Assembly: GCA_900066355.1 (NCBI GenBank)
Contig: FMEL01000006.1
Coordinates: 62,001-126,000 of the forward strand
Direction of reading: 5' to 3'
Length of the DNA stretch: 64,000 nucleotides
Source of the DNA: an uncultured Ruminococcus sp.
GTDB lineage: Bacteria > Bacillota > Clostridia > Lachnospirales > Lachnospiraceae
How positions within the stretch are numbered: position 1 is the first letter of the stretch; each line of letters starts with the position of its first letter. The notes beneath the pieces were generated by a model that saw only the letters and a list, made by a program, of their open reading frames with translations, was not told where the DNA came from and searched no databases. Shown here in pieces: positions 34,499-42,755 of this stretch. The position numbers and the translations under genes were made by a program.

Positions 34499-36262
34499 TT
34501 ATTCGGCTACTTTTACGAACTGACTGTTGTACAGATTCTGATAGAATCCGCCTTTTGCCATAAGTTCATCATGAGAACCCTGTTCGATGATACTTCCGTC
34601 TTTCATAACAAGAATTTCATCGGCATTGCGGATCGTGGAGAGACGATGGGCTACGATGAAACTGGTACGTCCTTCCATAAGACGGTCAAATGCCTCTTGG
34701 ACCATAAGCTCTGTTCTGGTATCGATGCTTGAGGTTGCTTCGTCCAGGATCAGCATAGGCGGCAGACACAGCATGACACGTGTGATACAGAGAAGCTGTT
34801 TTTCGCCCTGGCTTAAGCTGTCCTCTTTTAACTGAGAATCCAGCCCATTTGGAAGTCGGCGGATAAATTCCCAACTGTGGGAACGTTTTGCTGCTTCAAT
34901 GATCTCTCCATCGGTAGCATCCGGTTTTCCGATATTAATATTGTCACGGACAGTTCCGTTCTTGATCCATGTATCCTGAAGTACCATACCGAAACTGCTC
35001 CTCAGGGAGTGGCGGGAAATTTCATTGATCGGATGTCCGTCAATGGAAATCATGCCGCCGGTCACATCGTAGAAGCGCATCAGCAGGTTGATAAAGGTGG
35101 TCTTTCCACAGCCGGTCGGACCGACGATCGCGATACGTTTGCCCGGTTCTGCATGGAGATTGAAGTTTTCAATCAGTTTTTTATCAGGAACATAGCGGAA
35201 GCTGACATGATCAATCTTGACCTCGCCTTTTGCATCGGTAAGGGCTTCTTTCGGATCTGCACTTTCCGGAGATTCTTCAAGAAGTGCAAAGATTCTGGTC
35301 GCACATGCAAGTGCGTTCTGAAGTTCTGTGATAACAGAACTGATGTCGTTGAATGGTTTCATGTACTGGTTTGCGTAGGAAAGCAATACAGAGAGACCGC
35401 CGACAGTAAGTGCACCGCCCGGAATCATAAATGCACCGACAAGTGCAACACCTGCGTAAATAACATTGTTTACGAAACGGGTGGACGGATTGGTCAGACT
35501 GCTGTAGAAGACGGCTTTTTGGCTGCATTCTTTCAACTCATTGTTAATTTCTGCAAAACGTGCTGAAGATTTATCTTCATATCCAAAAGCCTGTACGATC
35601 TTCTGGTTACCGATCATTTCTTCAATAAGGGCTGTTTGACGGCCACGTGCATCGCTCTGTTTCCGGAACATATGGAAAGAGCGGGAAGAAATGAATCTTG
35701 CTACAAAAAAACTGACCGGGGTGAGGATAATGACCATCAGGGTGATCCGGATGTTTTTGGAAAACATAAAGATCAGAGTTCCGATGATGGTTACAATTCC
35801 GGAAAATAACTGTGTAAATCCGAGAAGAAGACCATCGGAAAGGATATCGGTATCGGCGATGATACGGCTGATGATGTCACCGGTGCTGTGGCTGTCCAGA
35901 TAGGAGAGCGGCAGTACCTGAATCTGACGGATCGCTTTTGCGCGGATATCCTGTACCGTATGGAAAGTCATGCGGTTGTTGATGATGTTCATGATCCAGG
36001 TAGCGACACTGGAGATGATGACCATGATAAGAATTCTTGTCAGATAGTACCACATCATACTGAAGTTTACGTCGTGTTCGGCAATGACCTGATCGATCGC
36101 GTTACCAAAAAGTACCGGCACGTATAATTGAAGAATAACAGATATAGCTGCCAGAATAATGCTTAAGATCAGGAGAAAACGGTATTTTCCGATGAAACGG
36201 AGTACTTTCCAGAGAGTCTCCATACTGCTTGCATTTGCTGTATCATTTGTTGTTTTGTTCAT
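34499..36262 (-). CDS. Heterodimeric ABC exporter half, consensus-ATPase subunit
   Basis: A 587-residue half-transporter with six membrane segments (about 30-320) and a nucleotide-binding domain: Walker A GPTGCGKTT near 376, signature LSQGEKQLL near 475 (Gln-Glu instead of Gly-Gly), Walker B MLILDEATSSIDTRTE near 498, H-loop VAHRLSTIR. The Walker B Glu is present but the signature is altered. The partner upstream has the opposite pattern, so together they form one consensus and one degenerate site, as in TM287/288- and LmrCD-type multidrug exporters. It overlaps the partner by 4 bp. Confidence 0.9.
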   Translation of the reverse strand: MNKTTNDTANASSMETLWKVLRFIGKYRFLLILSIILAAISVILQLYVPVLFGNAIDQVIAEHDVNFSMMWYYLTRILIMVIISSVATWIMNIINNRMTFHTVQDIRAKAIRQIQVLPLSYLDSHSTGDIISRIIADTDILSDGLLLGFTQLFSGIVTIIGTLIFMFSKNIRITLMVIILTPVSFFVARFISSRSFHMFRKQSDARGRQTALIEEMIGNQKIVQAFGYEDKSSARFAEINNELKECSQKAVFYSSLTNPSTRFVNNVIYAGVALVGAFMIPGGALTVGGLSVLLSYANQYMKPFNDISSVITELQNALACATRIFALLEESPESADPKEALTDAKGEVKIDHVSFRYVPDKKLIENFNLHAEPGKRIAIVGPTGCGKTTFINLLMRFYDVTGGMISIDGHPINEISRHSLRSSFGMVLQDTWIKNGTVRDNINIGKPDATDGEIIEAAKRSHSWEFIRRLPNGLDSQLKEDSLSQGEKQLLCITRVMLCLPPMLILDEATSSIDTRTELMVQEAFDRLMEGRTSFIVAHRLSTIRNADEILVMKDGSIIEQGSHDELMAKGGFYQNLYNSQFVKVAE

Positions 36263-38040
36263 GATACCACCTCCATAGTTCCACCGGATACGGCAGTATT
36301 TGATACAGTATATTTCGCCCGTTCTTCCGGAAACTGGGAGAAATAGATCTCACGGTAAATGTCACAGGTACGGATCAGGTCATCATGGATGCCCTTGCAG
36401 ACAAGTTCACCGTCATTCAGAACAAGGATCAGATCGGCCTGACGGATACTTGCTGCACGCTGTGAGACGAGGAAAGTGGTAATATTTCCGCTTAACTGAT
36501 GAAGAGATTTACGAAGTGCGGCATCTGTGGCAAAGTCAAGTGCGCTTGCACTGTCATCAAGGATCAGAAATTCAGGTTTCTTAACGACAGCACGGGCAAT
36601 TGTCAGTCGCTGACGCTGACCGCCGGAAAGATTTCGGCCATTCTGTTCCAGTTTGAAATTAAGCTGACCGTCTTTTCCCTCAACGATTTCACGTGCCTGG
36701 GCAGTGGTCAGTGCATCCCAGATTTCTTCATCGGTTGCATCTTCGCGTCCCCATTTCATATTTTCGCGGATCGTCCCCTTAAAAAGTGCTGCACGCTGCG
36801 GTACAACACCGATTTTTTCACGAAGATCATGCTGGCTGTAGGTTCGGATATCCTGCCCATTTATCATAATCGTTCCCTTTGTGGCATCGTAAAAACGTGC
36901 GATCAGGTTGACGAGAGTGGATTTACCACTGCCGGTACCACCGATGATTCCGACAGTCTGGCCTTTCTTTACAGAAAAGCAGATATCAGAAAGACTTGGT
37001 GCGCCTGTGCCTGTATAGGCAAAGGTAACATCCTGAAATTCTACGGCATTTTCAGCGGCTGCGGAAGCAGAAGCGGTGTCATCCGGATAATCCATGGAAG
37101 TTTTTATTTTAAGGATGTCGGCAACACGGTTTGCACATGCGGCAGATTTGTTCAGAGTAATGATCAGAGATGCAAGTTTGATGAGCTCAATGATCATTTG
37201 TGCCATGTAATTGTAAAGCGCAACAACTTCACCCTGCTGCATGTTACCTAAGTTTACCTGAAGTCCTGCAGTGTTGATCAGAATAACAGTAGCAATGTTG
37301 ATGAGCACATAGGTGACTGGATTGAGGAGAGCGGAAAGCTTTCCGACAAATTCATTTAATTTTGTAAGTGCGGCATTGCTCTCGTCAAATTCACGGACTG
37401 CTTCTTCTTCACGGCAGAAAGCACGAATGACACGTACACCGGTCAGGTTTTCTCTGGTGAGACCGGTAACTGTATCAAGGCGTCCCTGTACCTTGCCAAA
37501 AAGTGGGATGCTGAGATACATGATAACAAATACCACAAGGAAAAGTACCGGAATGGCAACGGCAAAAATCAGGGCACAGCGAGTATTGATCGTGAATGCC
37601 ATGACCATGGAACCGAGCACAATAAAAGGACTTCGAAGAAGAAGGCGAAGTCCCATGTTTACGCCATTCTGTACCTGGTTGATATCGTCGGTGAGACGGG
37701 TGATCAGTGTATCGGTTCCCAGAGTATCAAGTTCTGTATAGGAAAGCTTCTGAATATGGTCATAAACAGCCTGCCTCAGTTCTGTGGCAAATCCTACACT
37801 GGCTTTCGCTGCAAAAAACTGGGCAGTGATACTGACTGTAAGTCCGGCGGCAGCCATAAGCACTAGGATAAAAAATCGTTCAATGATGTATGGACGGTTA
37901 TTTCCTGTGATACCCACATCAATGATCTGGGCAATTACTACCGGAACAAGCAGATCGAACACAACTTCCAGAAATTTGAAGAAAGGTGCAAGAATGCTTT
38001 CTTTCTTATAGTTTTTTAGATAGATTGCGAGAGATCGCAT
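36259..38040 (-). CDS. Heterodimeric ABC exporter half, degenerate-Walker-B subunit
   Basis: A 593-residue half-transporter. Walker A GGTGSGKST lies near 370, the signature LSGGQRQRL is canonical, and Walker B reads FLILDDSASALDFATD with Asp in place of the catalytic Glu; the H-loop position is Gln (VSQRAAS). The ATG at 38040 follows CGGAGGAACAG; the frame extends 19 residues upstream without a ribosome site. It is the first gene of the pair on this strand. A similar pair lies at 45043-48658. Confidence 0.9.
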   Translation of the reverse strand: MRSLAIYLKNYKKESILAPFFKFLEVVFDLLVPVVIAQIIDVGITGNNRPYIIERFFILVLMAAAGLTVSITAQFFAAKASVGFATELRQAVYDHIQKLSYTELDTLGTDTLITRLTDDINQVQNGVNMGLRLLLRSPFIVLGSMVMAFTINTRCALIFAVAIPVLFLVVFVIMYLSIPLFGKVQGRLDTVTGLTRENLTGVRVIRAFCREEEAVREFDESNAALTKLNEFVGKLSALLNPVTYVLINIATVILINTAGLQVNLGNMQQGEVVALYNYMAQMIIELIKLASLIITLNKSAACANRVADILKIKTSMDYPDDTASASAAAENAVEFQDVTFAYTGTGAPSLSDICFSVKKGQTVGIIGGTGSGKSTLVNLIARFYDATKGTIMINGQDIRTYSQHDLREKIGVVPQRAALFKGTIRENMKWGREDATDEEIWDALTTAQAREIVEGKDGQLNFKLEQNGRNLSGGQRQRLTIARAVVKKPEFLILDDSASALDFATDAALRKSLHQLSGNITTFLVSQRAASIRQADLILVLNDGELVCKGIHDDLIRTCDIYREIYFSQFPEERAKYTVSNTAVSGGTMEVVS

Positions 38041-38146
38041 TTTCTGTTCCTCCGTTTTTCTTGATGATTGACAAGCACTATTATAGTCTTGTATCATAAG
38101 TCATGCAAGTAATATAGGAACAGTATAGGAAGAAAGAGGAAAATCT

Positions 38147-38818
38147 ATGCGACGTGAAGTAACGCTGGAAGAAATTTCAGATGGAAAATTATATGATGCA
38201 AATGATATGGTAAAAGCGGACTGCCAGGACTGTAAAGGCTGCTGTGACTGCTGTAAGGGAATGGGTAATTCCGTGCTCCTGGATCCGTATGATGTCTGTC
38301 GATTGAGCCGGGGACTTCAGAGGACTCCTGAAGACTTGATCGGCAATATGCTGGAACTTGGCATTTCAGACGGAAATATTCTTCCGCATCTTGCAATGAA
38401 AGGAGCAGAAGAACGATGTGTATTTCTAAACGGAGAAGGAAGATGTTCAATTCATGCAATCCGTCCGGGATTCTGCCGGTTGTTCCCTCTCGGAAGATAT
38501 TATTCTGAAGACGGATTTAAGTATATTCTCCAGATTCATGAATGTGTGAAGAAAAACCGTTCAAAGATCAAAGTAAAAAAATGGCTCGATACACCGGATT
38601 TGAAACAATATGAAAAATTTGTATGGGATTGGCATCAGTTCCTTCTGGATGTGCAGGAGATTTTTTACCAGACGGAAGATACGGAGCTGATCAGAAATCT
38701 GAATATGTATGTGCTCAGCCGTTTCTATTATAAAGAGTACGATGAGAAAAAAGATTTCTACGAACAGTTTTATGAACGCCTTGAAGAAGCAAAAAAACTT
38801 CTGAGTCTTGGCGTATAG
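38147..38818 (+). CDS. YkgJ-type cysteine cluster protein
   Basis: A 223-residue protein with the zinc/iron-chelating cysteine cluster: DCQDCKGCCDCC near residues 25-36, then RCVFLNGEGRCSIHAIRPGFCRLFPLG near 86-112. This spacing defines the YkgJ (CxxCxxxxC) family, often linked to metal-ligand or methyl-transfer roles, but the specific function is unknown. The C-terminal third is helical and charged. Its last 21 bp carry the terminator of the convergent folBK gene. Confidence 0.85.
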   Translation: MRREVTLEEISDGKLYDANDMVKADCQDCKGCCDCCKGMGNSVLLDPYDVCRLSRGLQRTPEDLIGNMLELGISDGNILPHLAMKGAEERCVFLNGEGRCSIHAIRPGFCRLFPLGRYYSEDGFKYILQIHECVKKNRSKIKVKKWLDTPDLKQYEKFVWDWHQFLLDVQEIFYQTEDTELIRNLNMYVLSRFYYKEYDEKKDFYEQFYERLEEAKKLLSLGV

Positions 38819-38833
38819 CCAGAAACTCAGAAG
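38798..38833 (-). terminator. Terminator of the fol operon
   Basis: CTTCTGAGT and ACTCAGAAG form a perfect 9-bp stem. Read leftward it is followed by seven T residues (A tract at 38791-38797), so it terminates the minus-strand fol operon inside the 3' end of the YkgJ gene. Confidence 0.75.
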
Positions 38834-38843
38834 CTTTAGAATT

Positions 38844-39668
38844 TTAGTTGCTTTTTGAATTAAGTTCAGTAAGAAGCTGATGGATGGTTTTGTTCAGAAC
38901 CGGATGACGGTAATATGGTGCAATTTCATCCAGCGGTTTCAGCACAAAATCACGGTTTTCCATATCAATATGAGGAATATGGAGATCCGGTGTATCAATG
39001 ATTTCATTATCATAAAACAAAATATCAAGATCGAGGGTACGAGGCCCCCAGTGGATGATACGTTCTCTGTTGGCTGCCGCTTCCAGTTCATGAAGACGGT
39101 CGAGCAGCTCTTCAGGAGTCAGAAGCGTGCGGAGACGGAGCACACCATTGAGAAATTCATCCTGTTCTACACCTCCATAGGGTTCTGTGACAAGATATTC
39201 TGATATGGCCTCGACTTCACAGTCGGGAGTGTTCCTAAGGCCCTGAATGCCATCATCGATATATTTCTTCTTGTCTCCGAGGTTAGAACCAAAAGCAACA
39301 TAAGCGGTGTGCCATCCACGTGTGATTTCTACTGCAACTGTATCCAGTGGAAGTCCGACCGGTGCCCATGGCTTTTCAATACGCAGAGTAATTGCATTCA
39401 TCAGTGGAAATTCATGCAAAAGCATCTGACAGAGGTTTTCAGCAAGAGTTTCCAGAAGCTTGTAGGTATGCTCTTTGGTGAACTTTGTGATCATCTGGCT
39501 GACTTCTCCATAGTGAATCGAAGCAGTCAGCTCATCTGTCAGACCGGCTTTACGTGTACTGGTATAAAGTTTGGCTGATACGACGAATTTCTGACCGAGT
39601 ACATTTTCCTCCGGAAAAACTCCGTGGTTAGCAAAAATCTCAAGGTTTTTAATCTCAATAATATCCAT
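38844..39668 (-). CDS. folBK: Bifunctional dihydroneopterin aldolase / HPPK (FolB-FolK fusion)
   Basis: A 274-residue fusion doing two consecutive folate steps. Residues 1-119 form FolB (NLEIFANHGVFPEENVLGQKF; SIHYGEVS; catalytic Lys in RIEKPWAP). Residues about 120-274 form FolK, with YVAFGSNLGD near 122-131, a FLNGVL stretch and the signature RERIIHWGPRTLDLDILFYD near 198-217. The linker has no gap, so substrate could pass between domains. It is the last gene of folE-HD-folP-folBK. Confidence 0.95.
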   Translation of the reverse strand: MDIIEIKNLEIFANHGVFPEENVLGQKFVVSAKLYTSTRKAGLTDELTASIHYGEVSQMITKFTKEHTYKLLETLAENLCQMLLHEFPLMNAITLRIEKPWAPVGLPLDTVAVEITRGWHTAYVAFGSNLGDKKKYIDDGIQGLRNTPDCEVEAISEYLVTEPYGGVEQDEFLNGVLRLRTLLTPEELLDRLHELEAAANRERIIHWGPRTLDLDILFYDNEIIDTPDLHIPHIDMENRDFVLKPLDEIAPYYRHPVLNKTIHQLLTELNSKSN

Positions 39669-39695
39669 TTATTTTTAATCCTTTTAATTATCTCT

Positions 39696-40511
39696 TTATT
39701 TGATGTTTCTGCCGAGAATCGCTTCGGTCATCAGTACGGCACGTCTGTTTTCTTTTACATCATGGACTCGCACGAAAGCACAGCCTTTCATAACTCCAAT
39801 GACAGAAGTGGCAATTGTTCCCTCGACACGCTGGTCAACCGGGAGATCGAGTGTAAGACCAATCATGGATTTACGGGAAGTGCCGAGAAGTACCGGGAAT
39901 CCGAGATGCTGAAAAAGCTCCAGATGGTTCATGGTTTCAAGGTTCATTTCATATGTTTTTCCAAATCCTACACCCGGGTCAAGAATAATACGTTCATCTT
40001 TAATGCCTGCCTTGCGCGCGATATTTACGCATTCCTGCGTTTCGGTAAGCATGTCGGTGAGAAAATTGTTGTATTCTGTGTTTGCTTTATTATGCATCAG
40101 GCAGCAGGCTACATCATGTTTTGCAATTACGCCTGCCATTTCCGGATCATATTTCAGTCCCCATACGTCATTGACAAGATCCGCACCTGCCTGTACGGCG
40201 ACATCAGCAACACTTCCTTTATATGTATCTACAGAAATCGGAACATCAAAATGCTTGCGAAGTGATTCAATAATCGGAACGACGCGAGCAGCTTCTTCTT
40301 CGGCACTTACCGGAGTATGTCCCGGACGTGTGGATTCTCCGCCGACATCCAGAATATCTGCACCTTCGGCAATCATAGTCTCAGCATGTTTCAGTGCATG
40401 GTCCATAGAGTTCCATTTGCCACCATCAGAGAAAGAATCCGGTGTGACATTCAGAATTCCCATAATATAAGTTCTGTTTTTTACGTCGAATTCACGATTT
40501 CCAATTTTCAT
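39696..40511 (-). CDS. folP: Dihydropteroate synthase
   Basis: FolP condenses p-aminobenzoate with the pterin diphosphate made by FolK. The 271-residue TIM barrel has MGILNVTPDSFSDGG near residue 17, DILDVGGESTRPG near 53-65, ISVDTYKG, DPGVGFGKT near 178, LLGTSRKSMIG near 212 and RVHDVKENRRA near 250. It lies between the HD hydrolase gene and folBK. Its second substrate comes from the pabABC operon on the other side of the same cluster. Confidence 0.96.
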   Translation of the reverse strand: MKIGNREFDVKNRTYIMGILNVTPDSFSDGGKWNSMDHALKHAETMIAEGADILDVGGESTRPGHTPVSAEEEAARVVPIIESLRKHFDVPISVDTYKGSVADVAVQAGADLVNDVWGLKYDPEMAGVIAKHDVACCLMHNKANTEYNNFLTDMLTETQECVNIARKAGIKDERIILDPGVGFGKTYEMNLETMNHLELFQHLGFPVLLGTSRKSMIGLTLDLPVDQRVEGTIATSVIGVMKGCAFVRVHDVKENRRAVLMTEAILGRNIK

Positions 40512-40526
40512 TTTAAGATTCTCCTT

Positions 40527-41018
40527 TTAATATTGAATCGTCATATTTTTTTTCTCAGGAGCCCAGTAACATTCTTTTTCGGCAGAGCATAAAAAACAAT
40601 TGCGGGATTTTTTGTCTGCTTCATAAATAATCTGGCTGAGTATCGGAAGATTTCCGGTGGAAGAACGATGTTCTCCGATTGCCGTCAGAATCTGAGCTTC
40701 TTCTGATTCTGAGAAGTTTAGATCTGCTAAAATCTGCCCTGCAATGGTGACACCTGCTTCATCGTGCGGTGTACCGTTTGTGTACTGTTCGGCACGGCCA
40801 ATATCATGGAGAAGGGCAGTGCAGTAGATCAGTTCACGGGAACAGTCAAGATTTCGCTCCAGTGCAAAAATGTAAGCCAGTCTTGCTACATCCAGAAAAT
40901 GCTCCGGGGTGTGGCGGCAGAAAATACGGTCAGACTCCAGCCGGGTAAGCGCAGTCAGGTGTTTCTGATAAAGCGGATGCTGCCAGATGGCCTGAACTCT
41001 TGTCATACCAGCAGACAT
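40527..41018 (-). CDS. HD-domain phosphohydrolase embedded in the folate operon
   Basis: A 163-residue HD-fold protein with the metal ligands in order: H36 (RHTPEHFLDVARL), the HD pair in LLHDIGR near 71-74, a GEHRS motif near 115 and EADK near 132. The C-terminus adds a Cys cluster (NCFLCSAEKEC). Its ATG overlaps the folE stop (TGATG) and folP follows within 15 bp, so it is made together with the pterin enzymes. No Nudix-type FolQ is present here, so this is a good candidate to remove phosphates from dihydroneopterin triphosphate. That role is inference. Confidence 0.7.
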   Translation of the reverse strand: MSAGMTRVQAIWQHPLYQKHLTALTRLESDRIFCRHTPEHFLDVARLAYIFALERNLDCSRELIYCTALLHDIGRAEQYTNGTPHDEAGVTIAGQILADLNFSESEEAQILTAIGEHRSSTGNLPILSQIIYEADKKSRNCFLCSAEKECYWAPEKKNMTIQY

Positions 41019-41575
41019 CAGTCTTTTACCATGGAGAGGAATTGCTTCTGAAGTTCACGATCTGTCTTGAAGTCCCCTCGTGTTACAGTAGTGATGGTCT
41101 TACTGCCTGGCTTTTTAATGCCGCGCATTGTCATGCAGGTATGTTCGGCCTCAAGCATGACCATAACGCCCCTGGGATTCAAAGTACGCTCCAGAGCATC
41201 TGCAATCTGTACAGTCAGACGTTCCTGAATCTGAGGCCTTCTTGCATAGACATCTACGGTGCGGGCAAGTTTGCTAAGTCCGGTAACTCTGCCGTTTGGT
41301 ATGTAAGCAATGTGAGCCTTGCCGTAAAATGGCATCAGATGATGCTCGCACATGGAATAGAATGTAATGTCTTTTTCCAGGACCATTTCGTTATTTTCTA
41401 CTTCAAATTGTTTGGCGAGGTGCTGATCTGCTTCCTCATCCAGACCACCATAGATTTCCATGCACATACGTGCGATGCGGTCCGGGGTATCTTTCAGGCC
41501 TTCACGTTCTGTATCTTCACCGATTCCTTCAAGGAGAAGTCGGATTGCCTGTTCTACTTTTTGTTTGTCTACCAT
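41018..41575 (-). CDS. folE: GTP cyclohydrolase I
   Basis: FolE converts GTP to dihydroneopterin triphosphate, the first pterin step. The 185-residue product has the zinc ligands in CEHHLMPF (near 74-81) and a distal Cys in EAEHTCMTMRG near 145, plus ARRPQIQERLT near 120. The ATG at 41575 follows TAGGAGGTTG; the frame extends 33 residues further but without a ribosome site. A THF-type riboswitch and terminator-like region lie between its promoter and start. It heads folE-HD-folP-folBK. Confidence 0.96.
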   Translation of the reverse strand: MVDKQKVEQAIRLLLEGIGEDTEREGLKDTPDRIARMCMEIYGGLDEEADQHLAKQFEVENNEMVLEKDITFYSMCEHHLMPFYGKAHIAYIPNGRVTGLSKLARTVDVYARRPQIQERLTVQIADALERTLNPRGVMVMLEAEHTCMTMRGIKKPGSKTITTVTRGDFKTDRELQKQFLSMVKD

Positions 41576-41710
41576 AAAAAAACAACCTCCTATTATAATG
41601 ATATTGTGTATCGTGGAGATTGTCTGCTTTTTGTCAATGTATTTGTAAAATAAAACAAAAAAAGATATCTCCAATTGTGATAGAACGTATGTCGAAAAAC
41701 GTATCCCTAC

Positions 41711-41840
41711 ACAATATGAGATAACCTCTTATATTGTCGCAACGGGTGCGGATCCTATACCGTAAGACGGACTTTTCGTTTCGGCGACAACTCCCCATTC
41801 GCTGAACACTTGACGCATAAGATCCTATTTTGCATATCAT
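41711..41840 (-). promoter_or_regulatory. Tetrahydrofolate (THF) riboswitch upstream of folE
   Basis: Read on the minus strand the region has P1 (GCAA 41833-41830 with TTGC 41742-41739), P2 (GGATCTTAT 41825-41817 with ATAGGATCC 41758-41750), then GCGTCAAGTGT (41816-41806) and GAATGGG (41800-41794) as in known THF aptamers, a CGAAACG stretch and CACCCG before P1'. A hairpin ACAATATAAGAG/CTCATATTGT at 41737-41711 and a T tract at about 41664-41657 form the expression platform. Placement directly before folE supports the call. Confidence 0.75.
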
Positions 41841-41922
41841 TCATTTCCCGTACAGTATAGCATAGATGTATTTGATAGAAAAGGGGTAATTTGTTGAAAA
41901 AAATATTCAGGTTGAATAATTA

Positions 41923-42068
41923 TTGACGTGAAATGAGAGATATGATAGCATAAAGCTATCTATAGAAGAAAAGCAAAGAAAAAGATAAAAATTTCACAGA
42001 TTACGGACCAATCAGGGATAACGACTGTGTGCATGAAAATACGCACACTCGTTGTCTCTTTTTTTATT
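41923..42068 (+). promoter_or_regulatory. Leader of pabABC with promoter and intrinsic terminator
   Basis: TTGACG at 41923 with a weak TAGCAT at 41946 is a possible promoter; a GATAGC/GCTATC hairpin overlaps its end. A strong hairpin (GATAACGACTGTGTGC paired with GCACACTCGTTGTC, 42017-42056) followed by a run of T residues lies 32 nt before the pabA start. A terminator between promoter and gene implies attenuation. The roughly 60 nt before it match no riboswitch class I know, and no leader peptide is obvious. Confidence 0.6.
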
Positions 42069-42099
42069 TTATCCGCGATTTGATGACAGGGAGGACGAT

Positions 42100-42678
42100 A
42101 TGTATTTAATGATCGACAACTATGATTCATTTGTCTATAACCTGAAGGCTTACTTTGAGGAGCTTGGAAGGGAGATTGTTGTAAAAAGAAGTGATCAGAT
42201 TACCGTGGATGAGATAGAAAAAATGCAGCCGCAGGGAATCATTCTGTCCCCCGGACCGAAACGTCCGTGGGATGCAGAAGTCTGTGTACAGACAGTGGAA
42301 CATCTGCAGGGAAAAATTCCGATCCTTGGAGTCTGTCTCGGACACCAGGTACTTGGACACTGTTGTGGCGCAACGGTAAAAAAAGGTGAGCGACCGATGC
42401 ATGGAAAGGTGACGGAGATTACAAATATGGGAACCGGTGTTTTTGAAGGATTGCCGAAAAAGTTTAAAGTAACGCGTTATCATTCGCTGATTGTAAAAGA
42501 GGACAGCATTCCGACGGATTACAATGTCGATGCTGTGTCAGAGGATGGTGCGGTGATGGGACTTTCACATAAGATTCTTCCGTTGTATGGGGTTCAGTTT
42601 CACCCGGAGGCAGTACTTACAGAGTATGGACATGAACTGCTTGAAAACTTCTGCCACATTGCGGAATGTGCACATTAA
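42100..42678 (+). CDS. pabA: Aminodeoxychorismate synthase glutaminase subunit
   Basis: The 192-residue glutamine amidotransferase supplies ammonia to PabB. The nucleophile Cys lies in GVCLGHQVLG near 75-84, and the His/Glu pair in QFHPEAVLTEYG near 167-178; LMIDNYDSFVYNL at the start is typical of TrpG/PabA. The ATG at 42100 follows GGGAGGACG. Members may also serve anthranilate synthase, but here the partner gene carries the PabB signature. It is preceded by a leader with a terminator hairpin. Confidence 0.92.
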   Translation: MYLMIDNYDSFVYNLKAYFEELGREIVVKRSDQITVDEIEKMQPQGIILSPGPKRPWDAEVCVQTVEHLQGKIPILGVCLGHQVLGHCCGATVKKGERPMHGKVTEITNMGTGVFEGLPKKFKVTRYHSLIVKEDSIPTDYNVDAVSEDGAVMGLSHKILPLYGVQFHPEAVLTEYGHELLENFCHIAECAH

Positions 42679-42755
42679 CTAAAACAATATAGTACAAAAT
42701 GTACATGAAAAAACACAAAGAAATGTTCTCGATAATGGACAGAGGGGAAAAAACG

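Noticed and set aside
41738..41834. Resemblance to a lysine riboswitch (GGGGAG...GTCGCCGAA stretch).
   Set aside because: The lysine P1 stem (GAUAG/CUAUC type) and the AGUA region are missing. The order P1, P2, GCGTCAAGTGT, GAATGGG, P2', CACCCG, P1' and the position before folE fit the THF class better.
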